A stretch of 64,000 nucleotides of DNA, taken from assembly GCF_945952055.1 (NCBI RefSeq), contig NZ_CAMFHB010000015.1, forward strand, positions 1 to 64,000, in the 5' to 3' direction. Under the pieces are notes generated by a model. The model did not search any database, was not told the origin of the DNA, and was given only the letters and a program-made list of their open reading frames with translations. The DNA is from an uncultured Alsobacter sp. (GTDB lineage: Bacteria > Pseudomonadota > Alphaproteobacteria > Rhizobiales > Beijerinckiaceae). This document shows, piece after piece, positions 25,296 to 34,467 of the stretch. A program made the position numbers and the translations under genes. Each line of letters begins with the position of its first letter. Position 1 is the stretch's first letter.

Positions 25296-26069
25296 ATGGC
25301 CCGATCCACCCGCCCGTCGCCGCGCTCCGTCGCGCTGAACGTGGCCCTCTATGTCAGCCTCGTCGGCATCATGCTGGTGGCGCTCCCGACGCTCCCGTTT
25401 CGCCGGGCGGCCATCCGCAGCGTGGTGAGGTTCTGGGGCCGCTACTTCGTGTGGCTGTGCCGCGTGGTCGGGGGAATCCGGCTCGAGGTGCGAGGCACCG
25501 CACAGGTGCACAGCGGGCCCCTCCTGGTCGCGGCCAAGCACCAGTCGATCTGGGAAACCTTCGCCCTGATCGGGCTCTTCGACGATCCTTGCTTCATCCT
25601 CAAGCGCGAGCTCACCTTCATCCCGCTCTTCGGATGGTACGCGCTGAAGGCCCGCATGCTGCCCGTCGACCGGCGCGGCGGCGGCTCCGTCATGAACCGG
25701 CTGAACGCGCAGGCCCGCGAAGAGGTGCGCAACGACAAGGGCCGGCAGATCCTGTTCTTCCCCGAAGGCACGCGGCGGCCGGCCGGAGCACCGCCGGCCT
25801 ACCGGCAGGGCGTGTCCCACGTCTACGAGAACCTCGGCGTCCCCTGCCTGCCGATCGCGCTCAACTCGGGGCTCTACTGGCCGCGGCGGAGCATGGCCCT
25901 CAACGAGGGCACCATCGTGGTCCAGTTCCTCGAGCCCATTCCGCCCGGCCTGCCGCGCGACGAGTTCTTCGCGCGGCTGCAGTCCTCCATCGAGACCGCA
26001 TCCGACGCGCTCTACCGCGAGGGCATGGCGGCCCTCGGGGAGCCGTTGCCGGCGGCCGGCAACGGCTGA
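25296..26069 (+). CDS. plsC: 1-acyl-sn-glycerol-3-phosphate acyltransferase
   Basis: A 257-residue PlsC that acylates lysophosphatidate to phosphatidate at the inner membrane. The N-terminal helix is NVALYVSLVGIMLVALPTL. The catalytic motif is HQSIWE, that is H-x4-E where many relatives have H-x4-D. Motif III is FFPEGTRRP, and motif IV is near VPCLPIALNSGLYW. The start at ATG 25296 has GGAG five bases before it. The last gene of the envelope block; its 3' end forms a strong hairpin. Confidence 0.93.
   Translation: MARSTRPSPRSVALNVALYVSLVGIMLVALPTLPFRRAAIRSVVRFWGRYFVWLCRVVGGIRLEVRGTAQVHSGPLLVAAKHQSIWETFALIGLFDDPCFILKRELTFIPLFGWYALKARMLPVDRRGGGSVMNRLNAQAREEVRNDKGRQILFFPEGTRRPAGAPPAYRQGVSHVYENLGVPCLPIALNSGLYWPRRSMALNEGTIVVQFLEPIPPGLPRDEFFARLQSSIETASDALYREGMAALGEPLPAAGNG
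26041..26067 (+). terminator. Hairpin at the 3' end of plsC, between convergent genes
   Basis: A perfect 12-bp stem AGCCGTTGCCGG / CCGGCAACGGCT with loop CGG overlaps the final plsC codons and lies just before the convergent ccr stop. It lacks a T-tract, so termination is inferred from position and stability. Confidence 0.45.
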
Positions 26070-26085
26070 TCCCCGACCAGGCGGC

Positions 26086-27363
26086 TCAGCGGGCCCCCGC
26101 CTCGATCGCGTCGTCCGTGCTGCGCAGCCCCGTGCGGGCGGCGCTGACCAGCACGGCCATGTTTCCCGGCGCGTGCTGGTTCTTCCACATCTTGGTGTGG
26201 GCGAGCGGGATCTTGTCCCAGGCGAAGACCTCGCTCATGCAGGGGTCGACGCGCCGGTCCACGACGAACTGGTTGGCGGCGGCCGCCTGCTTGAGGTGGG
26301 CGAAGTGCGAGCCCTGGATGCGCTTCTGGCGCATCCACACGAAGCGGGCGTCGAAGGTGAGATTGAAGCCGGTCGTCCCGGCGCAGAACACCACCATGCC
26401 GCCGCGCTTCACCACGAAGCAGGAGGCAGGGAACGTCGACTCGCCCGGATGCTCGAACACGATGTCGACGTCCTTGCGACCGGTGATGTCCCAGATCGCC
26501 TTTCCGAACTTGCGCGCCTCGCCCATGTAGGCGTGGTACTCGGGCGAATTGACCTTGGGCAGCTGGCCCCAGCAGTTGAAGTCCTTGCGGTTGATGACGC
26601 CCTTGGCGCCCAGCCCCAGCACGTAGTCGCGCTTGCTCTCGTCCGAGATGATGCCGATGGCGTTGGCGCCGGAGGCGGCGCACAGCTGCACGCCGAACAC
26701 GCCGAGGCCGCCCGACGCGCCCCACACCAGCACGTTGTCGCCCGGCCGCACCGTGTGCGGAGCATGGCCGAACAGCATGCGGTAGGCCGTGGCGAGCGTC
26801 AGCGTGTAGCAGGCGCTCTCTTCCCAGGTCAGGTGGGGCGGCTTCTTCATCAGCTGGCGCGACTGCACCCGGCAGAACTGGGCGAAGGAGCCATCCGGCG
26901 TCTCGTAACCCCAGATGCGCTGCGAGGTCGAGAACATCGGGTCACCCCCGTTGCACTCCTCGTCGTCACCGTCGTCCTGGTTGCAGTGAACGACGACCTC
27001 GTCACCGACCTTCCAGCGCTTGACCTTGGCCCCGACGGCCCAGACGACGCCGGAGGCATCGGATCCCGCGACATGGAACGGCTGCTTGTGGCCGTCGAGA
27101 GGCGAGATGGGCTCGCCCAGCGCCGCCCAGACCCCGTTGTAGTTGACGCCGGCCGCCATCACGAGCACGAGGACTTCGTCGTCGCCGATCGTCCAGGTGG
27201 GCACCGCCTCGAGCTGCATGGCGGTCTCCGGCGGGCCGTGCCGGTCCTTGCGGATGGCCCAGGCCCACATCTTCTCCGGCACGTGGCCGAGCGGCGGGAT
27301 CTCGCCGATGTCGTACAATTCCTTGGTCGCAGGCGTCTTTTTCGCAGTCGAAGTCGCGGCCAT
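26086..27363 (-). CDS. ccr: Crotonyl-CoA carboxylase/reductase
   Basis: A 425-residue NADPH-dependent enzyme that reductively carboxylates crotonyl-CoA to (2S)-ethylmalonyl-CoA, the defining step of the ethylmalonyl-CoA pathway. It is a medium-chain dehydrogenase/reductase: AAGVNYNGVWAALGEP and FHVAGSDASGVVWAVG near the N-terminus, and nucleotide site VWGASGGLGVFGVQL. The stretch INRKDFNCWGQLP and the CO2-pocket region IFEHPGEST-like VFEHPGESTFPAS are specific for Ccr. It is convergent to plsC. mcd and ecm of the same pathway lie 11 kb and 3 kb away on the same strand. Confidence 0.95.
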   Translation of the reverse strand: MAATSTAKKTPATKELYDIGEIPPLGHVPEKMWAWAIRKDRHGPPETAMQLEAVPTWTIGDDEVLVLVMAAGVNYNGVWAALGEPISPLDGHKQPFHVAGSDASGVVWAVGAKVKRWKVGDEVVVHCNQDDGDDEECNGGDPMFSTSQRIWGYETPDGSFAQFCRVQSRQLMKKPPHLTWEESACYTLTLATAYRMLFGHAPHTVRPGDNVLVWGASGGLGVFGVQLCAASGANAIGIISDESKRDYVLGLGAKGVINRKDFNCWGQLPKVNSPEYHAYMGEARKFGKAIWDITGRKDVDIVFEHPGESTFPASCFVVKRGGMVVFCAGTTGFNLTFDARFVWMRQKRIQGSHFAHLKQAAAANQFVVDRRVDPCMSEVFAWDKIPLAHTKMWKNQHAPGNMAVLVSAARTGLRSTDDAIEAGAR

Positions 27364-27449
27364 GGAGGATCCTCCCGTTCCTGAGGCTCGGGATTATAGG
27401 GTCCATGCTGCACTGCGCCATAGGCCGAACGGAGGGAGAGCCTCGGTGG

Positions 27450-27809
27450 TCAAGTCTCCGTCGCCAAGGCCCCTTCGACCAGGCGTGGATCTTTCGCGAT
27501 CACGCGCAGGTAAGCACGGACGGTGCCGTCGGGAAGCCGCTTGCCCTCCTCCCAATCGCGTAAACACTCGGCATTGAAATGGAATCGGTGAGCAAATGCC
27601 TCGAGATCGAGCCCCATCCGGTGGCGGAGAAGTCTAATGTTCCGACCCGTGACGGCGCGCTCCATCTCCTCGTCGGTCGCAATGGGATTGTCTGGATCGG
27701 TCGATGCGGCCGACACGATGTCGCCCTCGGTCAACGCATTCAGACGAGCGACTGCGTCGGGGTCCATCGTCTGCGGAACCGCGCCTCTCTTAAATCGAAC
27801 GATCGCCAT
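27450..27809 (-). CDS. HTH antitoxin of a BrnT-type toxin-antitoxin pair
   Basis: A 119-residue protein. The middle stretch TDPDNPIATDEEMERAV is like the BrnA antitoxin. The C-terminal 65 residues form an XRE/YiaG-type helix-turn-helix (IRLLRHRMGLDLEAFAHRF, LRDWEEGKRLPDGTVRAYL). It should bind and neutralise the toxin and repress the shared promoter. Its ATG lies inside the 3' end of the toxin gene (20-base overlap), so the order is toxin first, as in brnTA. Confidence 0.8.
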   Translation of the reverse strand: MAIVRFKRGAVPQTMDPDAVARLNALTEGDIVSAASTDPDNPIATDEEMERAVTGRNIRLLRHRMGLDLEAFAHRFHFNAECLRDWEEGKRLPDGTVRAYLRVIAKDPRLVEGALATET

Positions 27810-28077
27810 AGCGCCGCTCCTCCGACCTGTTCGTACGTCTGGCAGAGATGACGCGAACTATATCGCCTCGGACGGTGAACACCAACGCATGGAGACTCGT
27901 GCCGATCCGCCCTGCAACCTTCCATCTTGGTTCGTGATCCCCCGGTCGCGATACGTCCCAGGTCACGCGGAAGGCGTCGTCGAAAACTTGCACGGCGAAT
28001 GAAAAGTCGAGCCCATGCTTGGCGAAATTCGCGTTCGCCTTTTCGGAATCCCACTCGAAATAGCGCGGATGAAACAC
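27790..28077 (-). CDS. brnT: BrnT family ribonuclease toxin
   Basis: A 95-residue protein with the BrnT pattern: FEWDSEKANANFAKHGLDF at the N-terminus, VFDDAFRVTWDVSRPGDHE in the middle and GDIVRVISARRTNRSEERRYGD at the end. BrnT folds like RelE-type RNases and cleaves mRNA when freed from the antitoxin. It overlaps the downstream antitoxin gene by 20 bases. Length is normal for the family; the active Arg/His cluster in ISARR is present. Confidence 0.88.
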   Translation of the reverse strand: MFHPRYFEWDSEKANANFAKHGLDFSFAVQVFDDAFRVTWDVSRPGDHEPRWKVAGRIGTSLHALVFTVRGDIVRVISARRTNRSEERRYGDRSI

Positions 28078-28507
28078 GACCGTATGAAAATGTCAGGATG
28101 CAATACGTGCCAGCAGATCACCCACGGGCCCTTCCGTCCAGCGCGGCGTCACCGACGACCTTGCAAGATCTCCATTCCTGACTTGAGCCGCTGACGAAGG
28201 TGTCCCGATCGGATCCTTCGTCTCCTCGACGGGGTGGCGGTCTTGGCCCTCGAAGACGGAGCCGGTGCCCCGGCGGAGGAACGGGTCGTCGACCCAAATG
28301 TTCTCCAGAGCCTGGGACCGCGTCTGCTCACGGTTTCGGTGAGCTTGGTGAATTCGTCGACCCCACTCGCGCAAGCGTGCCACCGCCGATGACGATCAAG
28401 GCGTGAATGTCGTAAGAGAGCGAAACGCTGCAACCCATGAGAATGAGTGTGCAGACGACGGCCAAGCCGGAGCCTCGGGGCTCCATCCACTCCAAGGATC
28501 ACGGCGC
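28078..28507. other. Gap with no confident gene upstream of ndvA
   Basis: A 96-codon GTG-initiated minus-strand frame (28093-28383) contains ENIWVDDPFLRRGTGSVFEG and ends GDLLARIAS, but no family is recognised and no ribosome-binding site is clear. Base use is less GC-rich than the surroundings. It could be a remnant linked to the brnT locus. The ndvA promoter must lie in the right half. Confidence 0.35.
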
Positions 28508-30295
28508 ATGAATCTCGTCAGGCTCTATGCCCGGGTCCTCCAGCAACTCGGCCCCGAGGCGCGGCTCGGCGTGCTTCTCGCCTTCGCCAACGTCCTGCTC
28601 GCCGTGGCCCAGTTCGCCGAGCCGGTCCTGTTCGGACGCATCGTCGACCTGCTGTCACGCGCCCAGGCCACCGGAATCCCGCCCCAGTGGAACGACCTCG
28701 TGCCTCTGGCGGCCGCATGGGTCGGTTTCGGCCTGTTCACCATCAGCGGTGGCGTGATCGTGGCGCTGCACGCCGACAGGCTATCGCACCGCCGACGCCT
28801 CGCCATCATGGCGAGCTATTTCGAGCACGTGCTGACCCTGCCGCTGGCCTTTCACGCCACGACCCATTCCGGCCGCGTGCTCAAGGTGATGCTCGACGGC
28901 GCGTCGGGCATGCAGTCCCTGATGCTCTCGTTCTTCCGCGAGCACTTCGCGTCGTTCGTCGCGCTGATGGTGCTCCTGCCCCTGTCCCTCTTCATCAACT
29001 GGCAGCTCGGCCTGATGCTGGTGGTGCTGCTGGCGCTCTTCACGGTGCTGACCGCCATCGTCCTGCGCCGCACGGAAACGCTGCAGGGCTCGGTGGAGCG
29101 CTACCATTCGACGCTCGCCGAGCATGCATCGGACGCGCTGGGCAACGTCCCGGTGATCCAGAGCTTCACCCGCATCGAGCTGGAGGCGCGCGCGCTGCGC
29201 GGCGTCGCCGACCGGCTGCTGGCCGCCCAGATCCCCGTGCTCGGCTGGTGGGCGGTGGCTGCTGTCGCGACACGCGCCTCCGCCACGATCACGATCCTGG
29301 GCATCTTCCTGCTAGGCACCTGGCTCAATCTCAACGGTCTGGCGACGGTCGGCCAGATCGTGGCCTTCATGAGCCTCGCGACCATGCTCATCTCGAAGAT
29401 GGAGCAGGCCGTGGGCTTCATGAACGGCGTGCTTTTGCAGGCTCCCAAGCTCAGGGAGTTCTTCGAAATCGTGGATACGGTGCCGGCCGTGCGCGACCTT
29501 CCCGGTGCGCCCGACCTCGGACACGCCAGCGGCACCATCCGCTTCGAGAACGTGAGCTTCTCCTACGACGGCAAGCGCCCGGCCGTCGCCGACGTGAGCT
29601 TCTCGGTGAAGCCGGGGGAGACCGTCGCCCTCGTCGGGGCGACCGGCTCGGGCAAGTCGACGACGCTGGGGCTGCTGCACCGGGCGTTCGATCCCCAGTC
29701 GGGCCAGATCCTCGTCGACGGCAAGGACATCCGCGAGGTGTCGCTGGCCTCGCTCCGGCGCAACATCGGCGTCGTCTTCCAGGAGCCGATGCTGTTTGCC
29801 CGCGAGATCGAGGAGAACCTGCGGGTGGGTCGGCCGGACGCCAGCGAGGAGGACATTCGCAGGGCGCTGGAGCGCGCGCAGGCCGCCGAGTTCATCGACC
29901 GCATGCCGAACGGCCTCGACACCGTGGTGGGCGAGCGCGGTCGCTCGCTCTCGGGCGGCGAGCGCCAGCGCCTGTCGATCGCGCGTGCCATCCTGAAGGA
30001 TCCGCCGATCCTGATCCTGGACGAGGCGACCTCGGCGCTCGACGCCGGCACGGAGGCCAAGCTGCAGCAGGCGCTCCAGGAGGTGATGGTGGGACGCACC
30101 ACCCTGGTCATCGCCCATCGCCTCGCCACCATCCGCAATGCCGACCGGATCCTCGTCTTCGACCAGGGCCGGATCGTGGAATCGGGCAGCTTCGACGAGC
30201 TCGTCTCCCGGGGCGGCCGCTTCGCCGCGCTGGCCAAGGCCCAGTTCATGGGCGACACGGCCAAGCCGGTGAACGCGGGCATCGTCACGGGCTGA
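28508..30295 (+). CDS. ndvA: Cyclic beta-1,2-glucan exporter, ATP-binding/permease protein
   Basis: A 595-residue ABC half-transporter of the NdvA/ChvA type, exporting cyclic beta-1,2-glucan to the periplasm. It begins [21 protein letters not shown], typical of the family. Six helices (about residues 20-290) include [20 protein letters not shown]. The nucleotide-binding domain carries [44 protein letters not shown] and [12 protein letters not shown]. Periplasmic cyclic glucans serve osmotic adaptation and host interaction in Rhizobiales. ndvB is not nearby. It is convergent with ecm. Confidence 0.92.
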   Translation: MNLVRLYARVLQQLGPEARLGVLLAFANVLLAVAQFAEPVLFGRIVDLLSRAQATGIPPQWNDLVPLAAAWVGFGLFTISGGVIVALHADRLSHRRRLAIMASYFEHVLTLPLAFHATTHSGRVLKVMLDGASGMQSLMLSFFREHFASFVALMVLLPLSLFINWQLGLMLVVLLALFTVLTAIVLRRTETLQGSVERYHSTLAEHASDALGNVPVIQSFTRIELEARALRGVADRLLAAQIPVLGWWAVAAVATRASATITILGIFLLGTWLNLNGLATVGQIVAFMSLATMLISKMEQAVGFMNGVLLQAPKLREFFEIVDTVPAVRDLPGAPDLGHASGTIRFENVSFSYDGKRPAVADVSFSVKPGETVALVGATGSGKSTTLGLLHRAFDPQSGQILVDGKDIREVSLASLRRNIGVVFQEPMLFAREIEENLRVGRPDASEEDIRRALERAQAAEFIDRMPNGLDTVVGERGRSLSGGERQRLSIARAILKDPPILILDEATSALDAGTEAKLQQALQEVMVGRTTLVIAHRLATIRNADRILVFDQGRIVESGSFDELVSRGGRFAALAKAQFMGDTAKPVNAGIVTG

Positions 30296-30299
30296 GCCG

Positions 30300-30321
30300 A
30301 GGCGTCCCGCGAGGGGCGCCT
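30300..30321. terminator. Bidirectional hairpin between ndvA and ecm
   Basis: AGGCGTCCC and GGGGCGCCT pair at eight of nine positions plus one G-T around a GCGA loop. It lies directly between the two convergent stop codons, a typical place for a shared terminator; T-runs are short. Confidence 0.5.
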
Positions 30322-32336
30322 TACCCCCGCGCCGCCTTGCGCGACCGGCCCTCGTCGGCGGGTCCGCGGGGCGCGCGGGCCACGATGCGGACGATGTCCT
30401 TCATGATCTCGTCCATGGCGTAGTCCTTCGGCGTGTAGATCGCGCTGACGCCGATGTTGCGCAGCACGTTCTCGTCGTCGGGCGGGATGATTCCGCCGAC
30501 GACCACCGGAATGTGCGACAGCCCCTCGGACCTGAGCCTCGCCATGACGTCGCGCACCAGGGGCACGTGGGAGCCGGACAGGATCGACAGCCCGATCACA
30601 TGGGCCTTGGTCTCGATCGCGCGCGCCACGATCTCGGCCGGCGTCTGGCGGATGCCCTCGTAGGTCACGTCGAAGCCGACGTCGCGGGCGCGCAGCGCGA
30701 CCTGTTCGGCCCCGTTGGAGTGGCCGTCGAGGCCGGGCTTGCCGACGGTCAGGCGCGGCGTCTCGCCCAGCTGGGCGGCCAGGTCCGACACCATCAGCCG
30801 CACCTCGCGCTCGACCTCGGCGGTGCGGGTCTCGGGCGTGACGCCGGTGGGGGCCCGGTACTGGCCGAACACGGCCCGCAGGGTCTCGCCCCACTCGCCG
30901 GTGGTCACGCCGGCCTTGGCGCAGGCGATCGACGGATCGACGATGTTGCGGCCCTCAGCCGCGGCGGCGCGGAGGTCGGCCAGCGACGCCTCGACGGCGG
31001 CGGCGTCGCGGCCGGCGCGCCAGGCGCGGATGCGGCCCACGGCCTCCATCTCGACGTGCTCGGGCACGGTCATGACGCTGGCCTCGCCCGACGTCAGCGG
31101 CGACGGCTCGGTCTCGCGCCAGCGGTTGACGCCCACGACGACCTGGCCGCCGGCCTCGACGCCGACGATCCGCTGGGCGTTGGATTCCACCAGCGCCCGC
31201 TTCATGTAGCCGCTCTCGACCGCCGCGATCGCGCCGCCCAGCCCCTCGATGACGGCGAGTTCGGCCCGGGCGGCCTCCTTCAGCGCACCCACCTTGCGCG
31301 CCACCTCCACCGATCCGTCGAAGAGGTCGCCATACTCCAGGAGGTCGGTCTCGTAGGCCATGACCTGCTGCATGCGCAGCGACCACTGCTGGTCCCACGG
31401 GCGTGGCAGGCCGAGCGCCTCGTTCCAGGCCGGCAGCTGCACCGCGCGCGCCCGCGCCTTCTTCGACAGCACGACCGCCAGCATCTCGATGAGGATGCGG
31501 TAGACGTTGTTCTCCGGCTGCTGCTCGGTGAGCCCCAGGGAGTTCACTTGCACGCCGTAGCGGAAGCGGCGGTGGCGCTCGTCGCTGACGCCGTAGCGCT
31601 CCAGCATGAGCTCGTCCCACAGCTCGCAGAACGCCCGCATCTTGCACAGCTCGGTCACGAACCGCATGCCGGCGTTCACAAAGAAAGAGATGCGCCCCAC
31701 GACCTCGCCGAAGGCCTCGTCGGTGAACTGGCCGGAGGCCTTCACCTGGTCCAGGACCGCGAAGGCGGTCGCCAGCGCGTAGGCCAGTTCCTGCGTCGGC
31801 GTCGCGCCGGCTTCCTGCAGGTGGTAGCTGCAGACGTTGGTGGGGTTCCACTTCGGCATCTCGCGCGTCGTGAACAGGATCACGTCGCTCACGAGCCGCA
31901 TCGAGGGCGCCGGCGGGAACACGTAGGTCCCGCGCGACAGGTATTCCTTGATGATGTCGTTCTGCGTGGTGCCCTGCAGCGCGGCGCGGGGCGCCCCCTG
32001 CTCGTCGGCGACCGCGGCGTAGAGCGCCAGGAGCCATGCCGCCGTGGCGTTGATGGTCATCGACGTGTTCATCTCGGCGAGCGGGATCTGGTCGAACAGG
32101 GCCCGCATGTCGCCCAGATGCGCGATCGAGACGCCCACCTTGCCCACCTCGCCGCGCGCCAGCACGTGGTCCGGGTCGTAGCCGGTCTGCGTCGGCAGGT
32201 CGAAGGCGACGGAAAGGCCCGTCTGCCCCTTGGACAGGTTGTTCCGGTAGAGCCGGTTGGACTCGGCCGCCGTGGAGTGCCCGGCATAGGTCCGGATGAT
32301 CCAGGGCTTGTCGCGGGTCGGGGCATCCTTGGTCAT
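30321..32336 (-). CDS. ecm: (2R)-ethylmalonyl-CoA mutase (MeaA), B12-dependent
   Basis: A 671-residue adenosylcobalamin enzyme converting (2R)-ethylmalonyl-CoA to (2S)-methylsuccinyl-CoA. The N-terminal TIM-barrel domain has TYAGHSTAAESNRLYRNNL and LSVAFDLPTQTGYDPDH. These are MeaA/Ecm hallmarks, as is the first half TTQNDIIKEYLSRGTYVFPP. The C-terminal B12 domain has the base-off DxHxxG motif in GLDGHSNGAEQ, followed by LSILSGSHVPL and VVVGGIIPPDD. The start MTKDAPTRDKPW follows AGGAG. Pathway partners ccr and mcd are on the same strand; cobP in the window acts in making its cofactor. Confidence 0.93.
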   Translation of the reverse strand: MTKDAPTRDKPWIIRTYAGHSTAAESNRLYRNNLSKGQTGLSVAFDLPTQTGYDPDHVLARGEVGKVGVSIAHLGDMRALFDQIPLAEMNTSMTINATAAWLLALYAAVADEQGAPRAALQGTTQNDIIKEYLSRGTYVFPPAPSMRLVSDVILFTTREMPKWNPTNVCSYHLQEAGATPTQELAYALATAFAVLDQVKASGQFTDEAFGEVVGRISFFVNAGMRFVTELCKMRAFCELWDELMLERYGVSDERHRRFRYGVQVNSLGLTEQQPENNVYRILIEMLAVVLSKKARARAVQLPAWNEALGLPRPWDQQWSLRMQQVMAYETDLLEYGDLFDGSVEVARKVGALKEAARAELAVIEGLGGAIAAVESGYMKRALVESNAQRIVGVEAGGQVVVGVNRWRETEPSPLTSGEASVMTVPEHVEMEAVGRIRAWRAGRDAAAVEASLADLRAAAAEGRNIVDPSIACAKAGVTTGEWGETLRAVFGQYRAPTGVTPETRTAEVEREVRLMVSDLAAQLGETPRLTVGKPGLDGHSNGAEQVALRARDVGFDVTYEGIRQTPAEIVARAIETKAHVIGLSILSGSHVPLVRDVMARLRSEGLSHIPVVVGGIIPPDDENVLRNIGVSAIYTPKDYAMDEIMKDIVRIVARAPRGPADEGRSRKAARG

Positions 32337-32723
32337 GGCCGGCTCTCCTGCTCCGCGGCGAGTGTGCTGCACCGCATCATTGTGGAGCAAGACCGCCGCG
32401 GGACAATCGGCCAAAGGTTGACCGTGGCAGGCGTGGCAGCTCCAGCCTTGCTGCGTGCGTCGGCACGGCCGATGTGCGGCTTGTGACGTTGAACCGTCCA
32501 GCTTGCCTGCCCCCTCTCCGCGTCATGGCCGGGCTTGGCCCGGCCACCCACGACTTGAGCATGGCGCCGGCAAAGTCGTGGGTCCCCGGGCCAAGCCCGG
32601 GGATGACGGCCGAGACGTGGGATTGAACTTGACTGCCAGTCCTCAGACGAGAGTTTCACGCGCTCCGCGCAGCCGCCAGCGGCGGCGTGGCGCAGGACGC
32701 GGGATCGTCGAGGGCGCCAGCCC
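32337..32723. other. Gap between purH and ecm with a paired REP-like element
   Basis: No gene is supported. The ecm promoter is expected near the left end and purH termination at the right. The main feature is the inverted pair of palindromes at 32521-32608. Sequence flanking the pair resembles that next to the 17764 copy (GACGCGGAG followed by a G-rich stretch), so the repeat is longer than the palindromes. Confidence 0.6.
32521..32608. repeat. Paired REP-like palindrome, copy 2
   Basis: Unit 1 (32521-32556) starts CGTCATGGCCGGGCTTGGCC and ends CACGACTT. Unit 2 (32573-32608) starts AAGTCGTGGGT and ends CCCGGGGATGACG. The two units are inverted copies with compensating changes in the stem (GGCC versus CCGG). 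Unit 1 equals the inverse of the second unit at 17818-17853 over 36 bases. Confidence 0.75.
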
Positions 32724-34316
32724 TCAGTGGCGGAAGTGCCGGTGTCCGGTGAACACCATGGCGAGGCCGGCCTCGTCGGCCGCCTTGATGACCTCGTCGT
32801 CGCGCATGGAGCCGCCGGGCTGGATGATGGCGGTGGCACCCGCTTCGGCGGCGGCGAGCAGGCCGTCGGCGAAGGGGAAGAAGGCGTCGGAGGCGACGAC
32901 CGATCCCTTCGCGAGGCTCTCGGAAAGGCCCGCAGCCTTGGCCGCCTCGGCCGCCTTCCAGGCCGCGATGCGCGAGGAATCGACGCGGCTCATCTGGCCG
33001 GCGCCGATGCCCACCGTCGCGCCGTCGCGCACGTAGACGATGGCGTTCGACTTCACGTGCTTGGCCACGCGGAAGGCGAAGCGCAGGTCCGACAGCTCCT
33101 GCGTGCTCGGCTGACGCCGGGTCACGACCTTCAGGTCCATGTCGTCGACCACCGCGTTGTCGCGCGACTGGGCGAGGAAGCCGCCCGCGACGGTGCGGAA
33201 GACGAGGCCCTCGGCGCGCGCGTCCGGCAGGCCGCCGGTGACGAGCAGGCGCAGGTTCTTCTTGGCGGCGACGATCGCCACGGCCTCGGGATCGGCGTCC
33301 GGCGCGATGATGACCTCGGTGAAGATCTCGACGATGGCCCTGGCCGCCTCGGCATCGAGCCGGCGGTTCAACGCCACGATCCCGCCGAACGCCGAGACCG
33401 GGTCGCAGCGCAGCGCCCGCGCATAGGCTTCGGCCAGCGTCGCACCCTCGGCGACGCCGCAGGGATTGGCATGCTTGATGATGGCCACCGCCGCCGCACG
33501 GGCGGGGTCGAACTCGGCCACGCACTCGAAGGCGGCGTCGGTGTCGTTGATGTTGTTGTAGGACAGCTGCTTGCCCTGCAGCTGGCGGGCCGTGGCGACG
33601 CCGTAGCGGCTGTCCGTCGTGCGATAGAAGCCGGCCGCCTGGTGCGGGTTTTCGCCGTAGCGCATCGGTTCGGCGAGCGTGCCGCCGAGCGCGCGGAAGC
33701 GCGGCATGGTCTCGCCGATCTCGTTCATGAACCAGGTCGAGATCGCCGCGTCGTAGGCCGCGGTCCGGGAATAGGCCTTGGCCGCGAGCCGCCGGCGCGT
33801 GTTGGCGGTCGTCGAGCCACCCGTGGCCTCGAGCTCGCGCAGGATGGCGTCGTAGTCGCCCGACTCGACCACCACGGCGACGTCGCCGTGATTCTTGGCG
33901 GCGGCGCGGATCATCGCGGGCCCGCCGATGTCGATGTTCTCGACGCACTCGTCGTAGGACTTGCCAGCGGCGACAGTGCTTTCGAACGGATAGAGGTTCA
34001 CGACCAGGAGATCGATCGGCGGAATGCCGTGCGCCAGCATGGCCGCCTCGTGCTCGGGATTCTCGCGGATGGCGAGAAGGCCGCCATGGACCTTGGGATG
34101 GAGCGTCTTGACCCGGCCGTCCATCATCTCGGGAAAGCCGGTGAGGTCGGAGATGTCGGTGACGGGCAGGCCGGCATCGGCGATGGCCTTGCGCGTGCCA
34201 CCGGTGGACACGAGCGCCACCCCGTGTCCGTGCAGGGCCTGGGCGAAGGCGATCAGACCGGTCTTGTCGGACACGGACAGGAGGGCACGGGTGACGCGCC
34301 GAAGATCGCTCGCCAT
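32724..34316 (-). CDS. purH: Bifunctional AICAR formyltransferase / IMP cyclohydrolase
   Basis: A 530-residue enzyme for the last two steps of IMP synthesis. The N-terminal MGS-like cyclohydrolase domain has [33 protein letters not shown] and [16 protein letters not shown]. The C-terminal transformylase domain has [10 protein letters not shown] and the catalytic Lys-His pair in [13 protein letters not shown]. The C-terminus [12 protein letters not shown] is canonical. The start [15 protein letters not shown] is chosen from the family. It lies downstream of the heparinase-like gene on the same strand, an order seen in Rhizobiales (rsmB - heparinase-like - purH). Confidence 0.96.
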   Translation of the reverse strand: MASDLRRVTRALLSVSDKTGLIAFAQALHGHGVALVSTGGTRKAIADAGLPVTDISDLTGFPEMMDGRVKTLHPKVHGGLLAIRENPEHEAAMLAHGIPPIDLLVVNLYPFESTVAAGKSYDECVENIDIGGPAMIRAAAKNHGDVAVVVESGDYDAILRELEATGGSTTANTRRRLAAKAYSRTAAYDAAISTWFMNEIGETMPRFRALGGTLAEPMRYGENPHQAAGFYRTTDSRYGVATARQLQGKQLSYNNINDTDAAFECVAEFDPARAAAVAIIKHANPCGVAEGATLAEAYARALRCDPVSAFGGIVALNRRLDAEAARAIVEIFTEVIIAPDADPEAVAIVAAKKNLRLLVTGGLPDARAEGLVFRTVAGGFLAQSRDNAVVDDMDLKVVTRRQPSTQELSDLRFAFRVAKHVKSNAIVYVRDGATVGIGAGQMSRVDSSRIAAWKAAEAAKAAGLSESLAKGSVVASDAFFPFADGLLAAAEAGATAIIQPGGSMRDDEVIKAADEAGLAMVFTGHRHFRH

Positions 34317-34422
34317 GGTCTTCACCTTCGAAAAGCGTGGGCCGGCCGCGGGGCGCCGCCGATTGCTGCGGCGCGATAGCACGATCCTCCGGCGGGCGAA
34401 ACCGCTGCGGATGGATCATGCC

Positions 34423-34449
34423 GCGAAAAGGTGGAAGCCGGCTTTTCGC
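34423..34449. repeat. Extragenic palindrome, copy C (partial)
   Basis: GCGAAAAG and CTTTTCGC form a perfect 8-bp stem around GTGGAAGCCGG. The loop matches copy A (GTGGATCCGG) while the stem differs in a compensating way (GAGAAG/CTTCTC there). It lies between the heparinase-like gene and purH; the second hairpin of copies A and B is missing here. Confidence 0.55.
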
Positions 34450-34467
34450 GCTGAAATGCGCCGTGCC

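Noticed and set aside
28093-28383. A 96-codon gene between brnT and ndvA
   Set aside because: No ribosome-binding site, no recognised domain and a GTG start; kept only as a note on the gap.
30513-32486. A 657-codon plus-strand frame opposite ecm
   Set aside because: It is the antisense shadow of a well-conserved B12 mutase; its composition (Arg/His/Leu/Val-rich) is typical of shadows.
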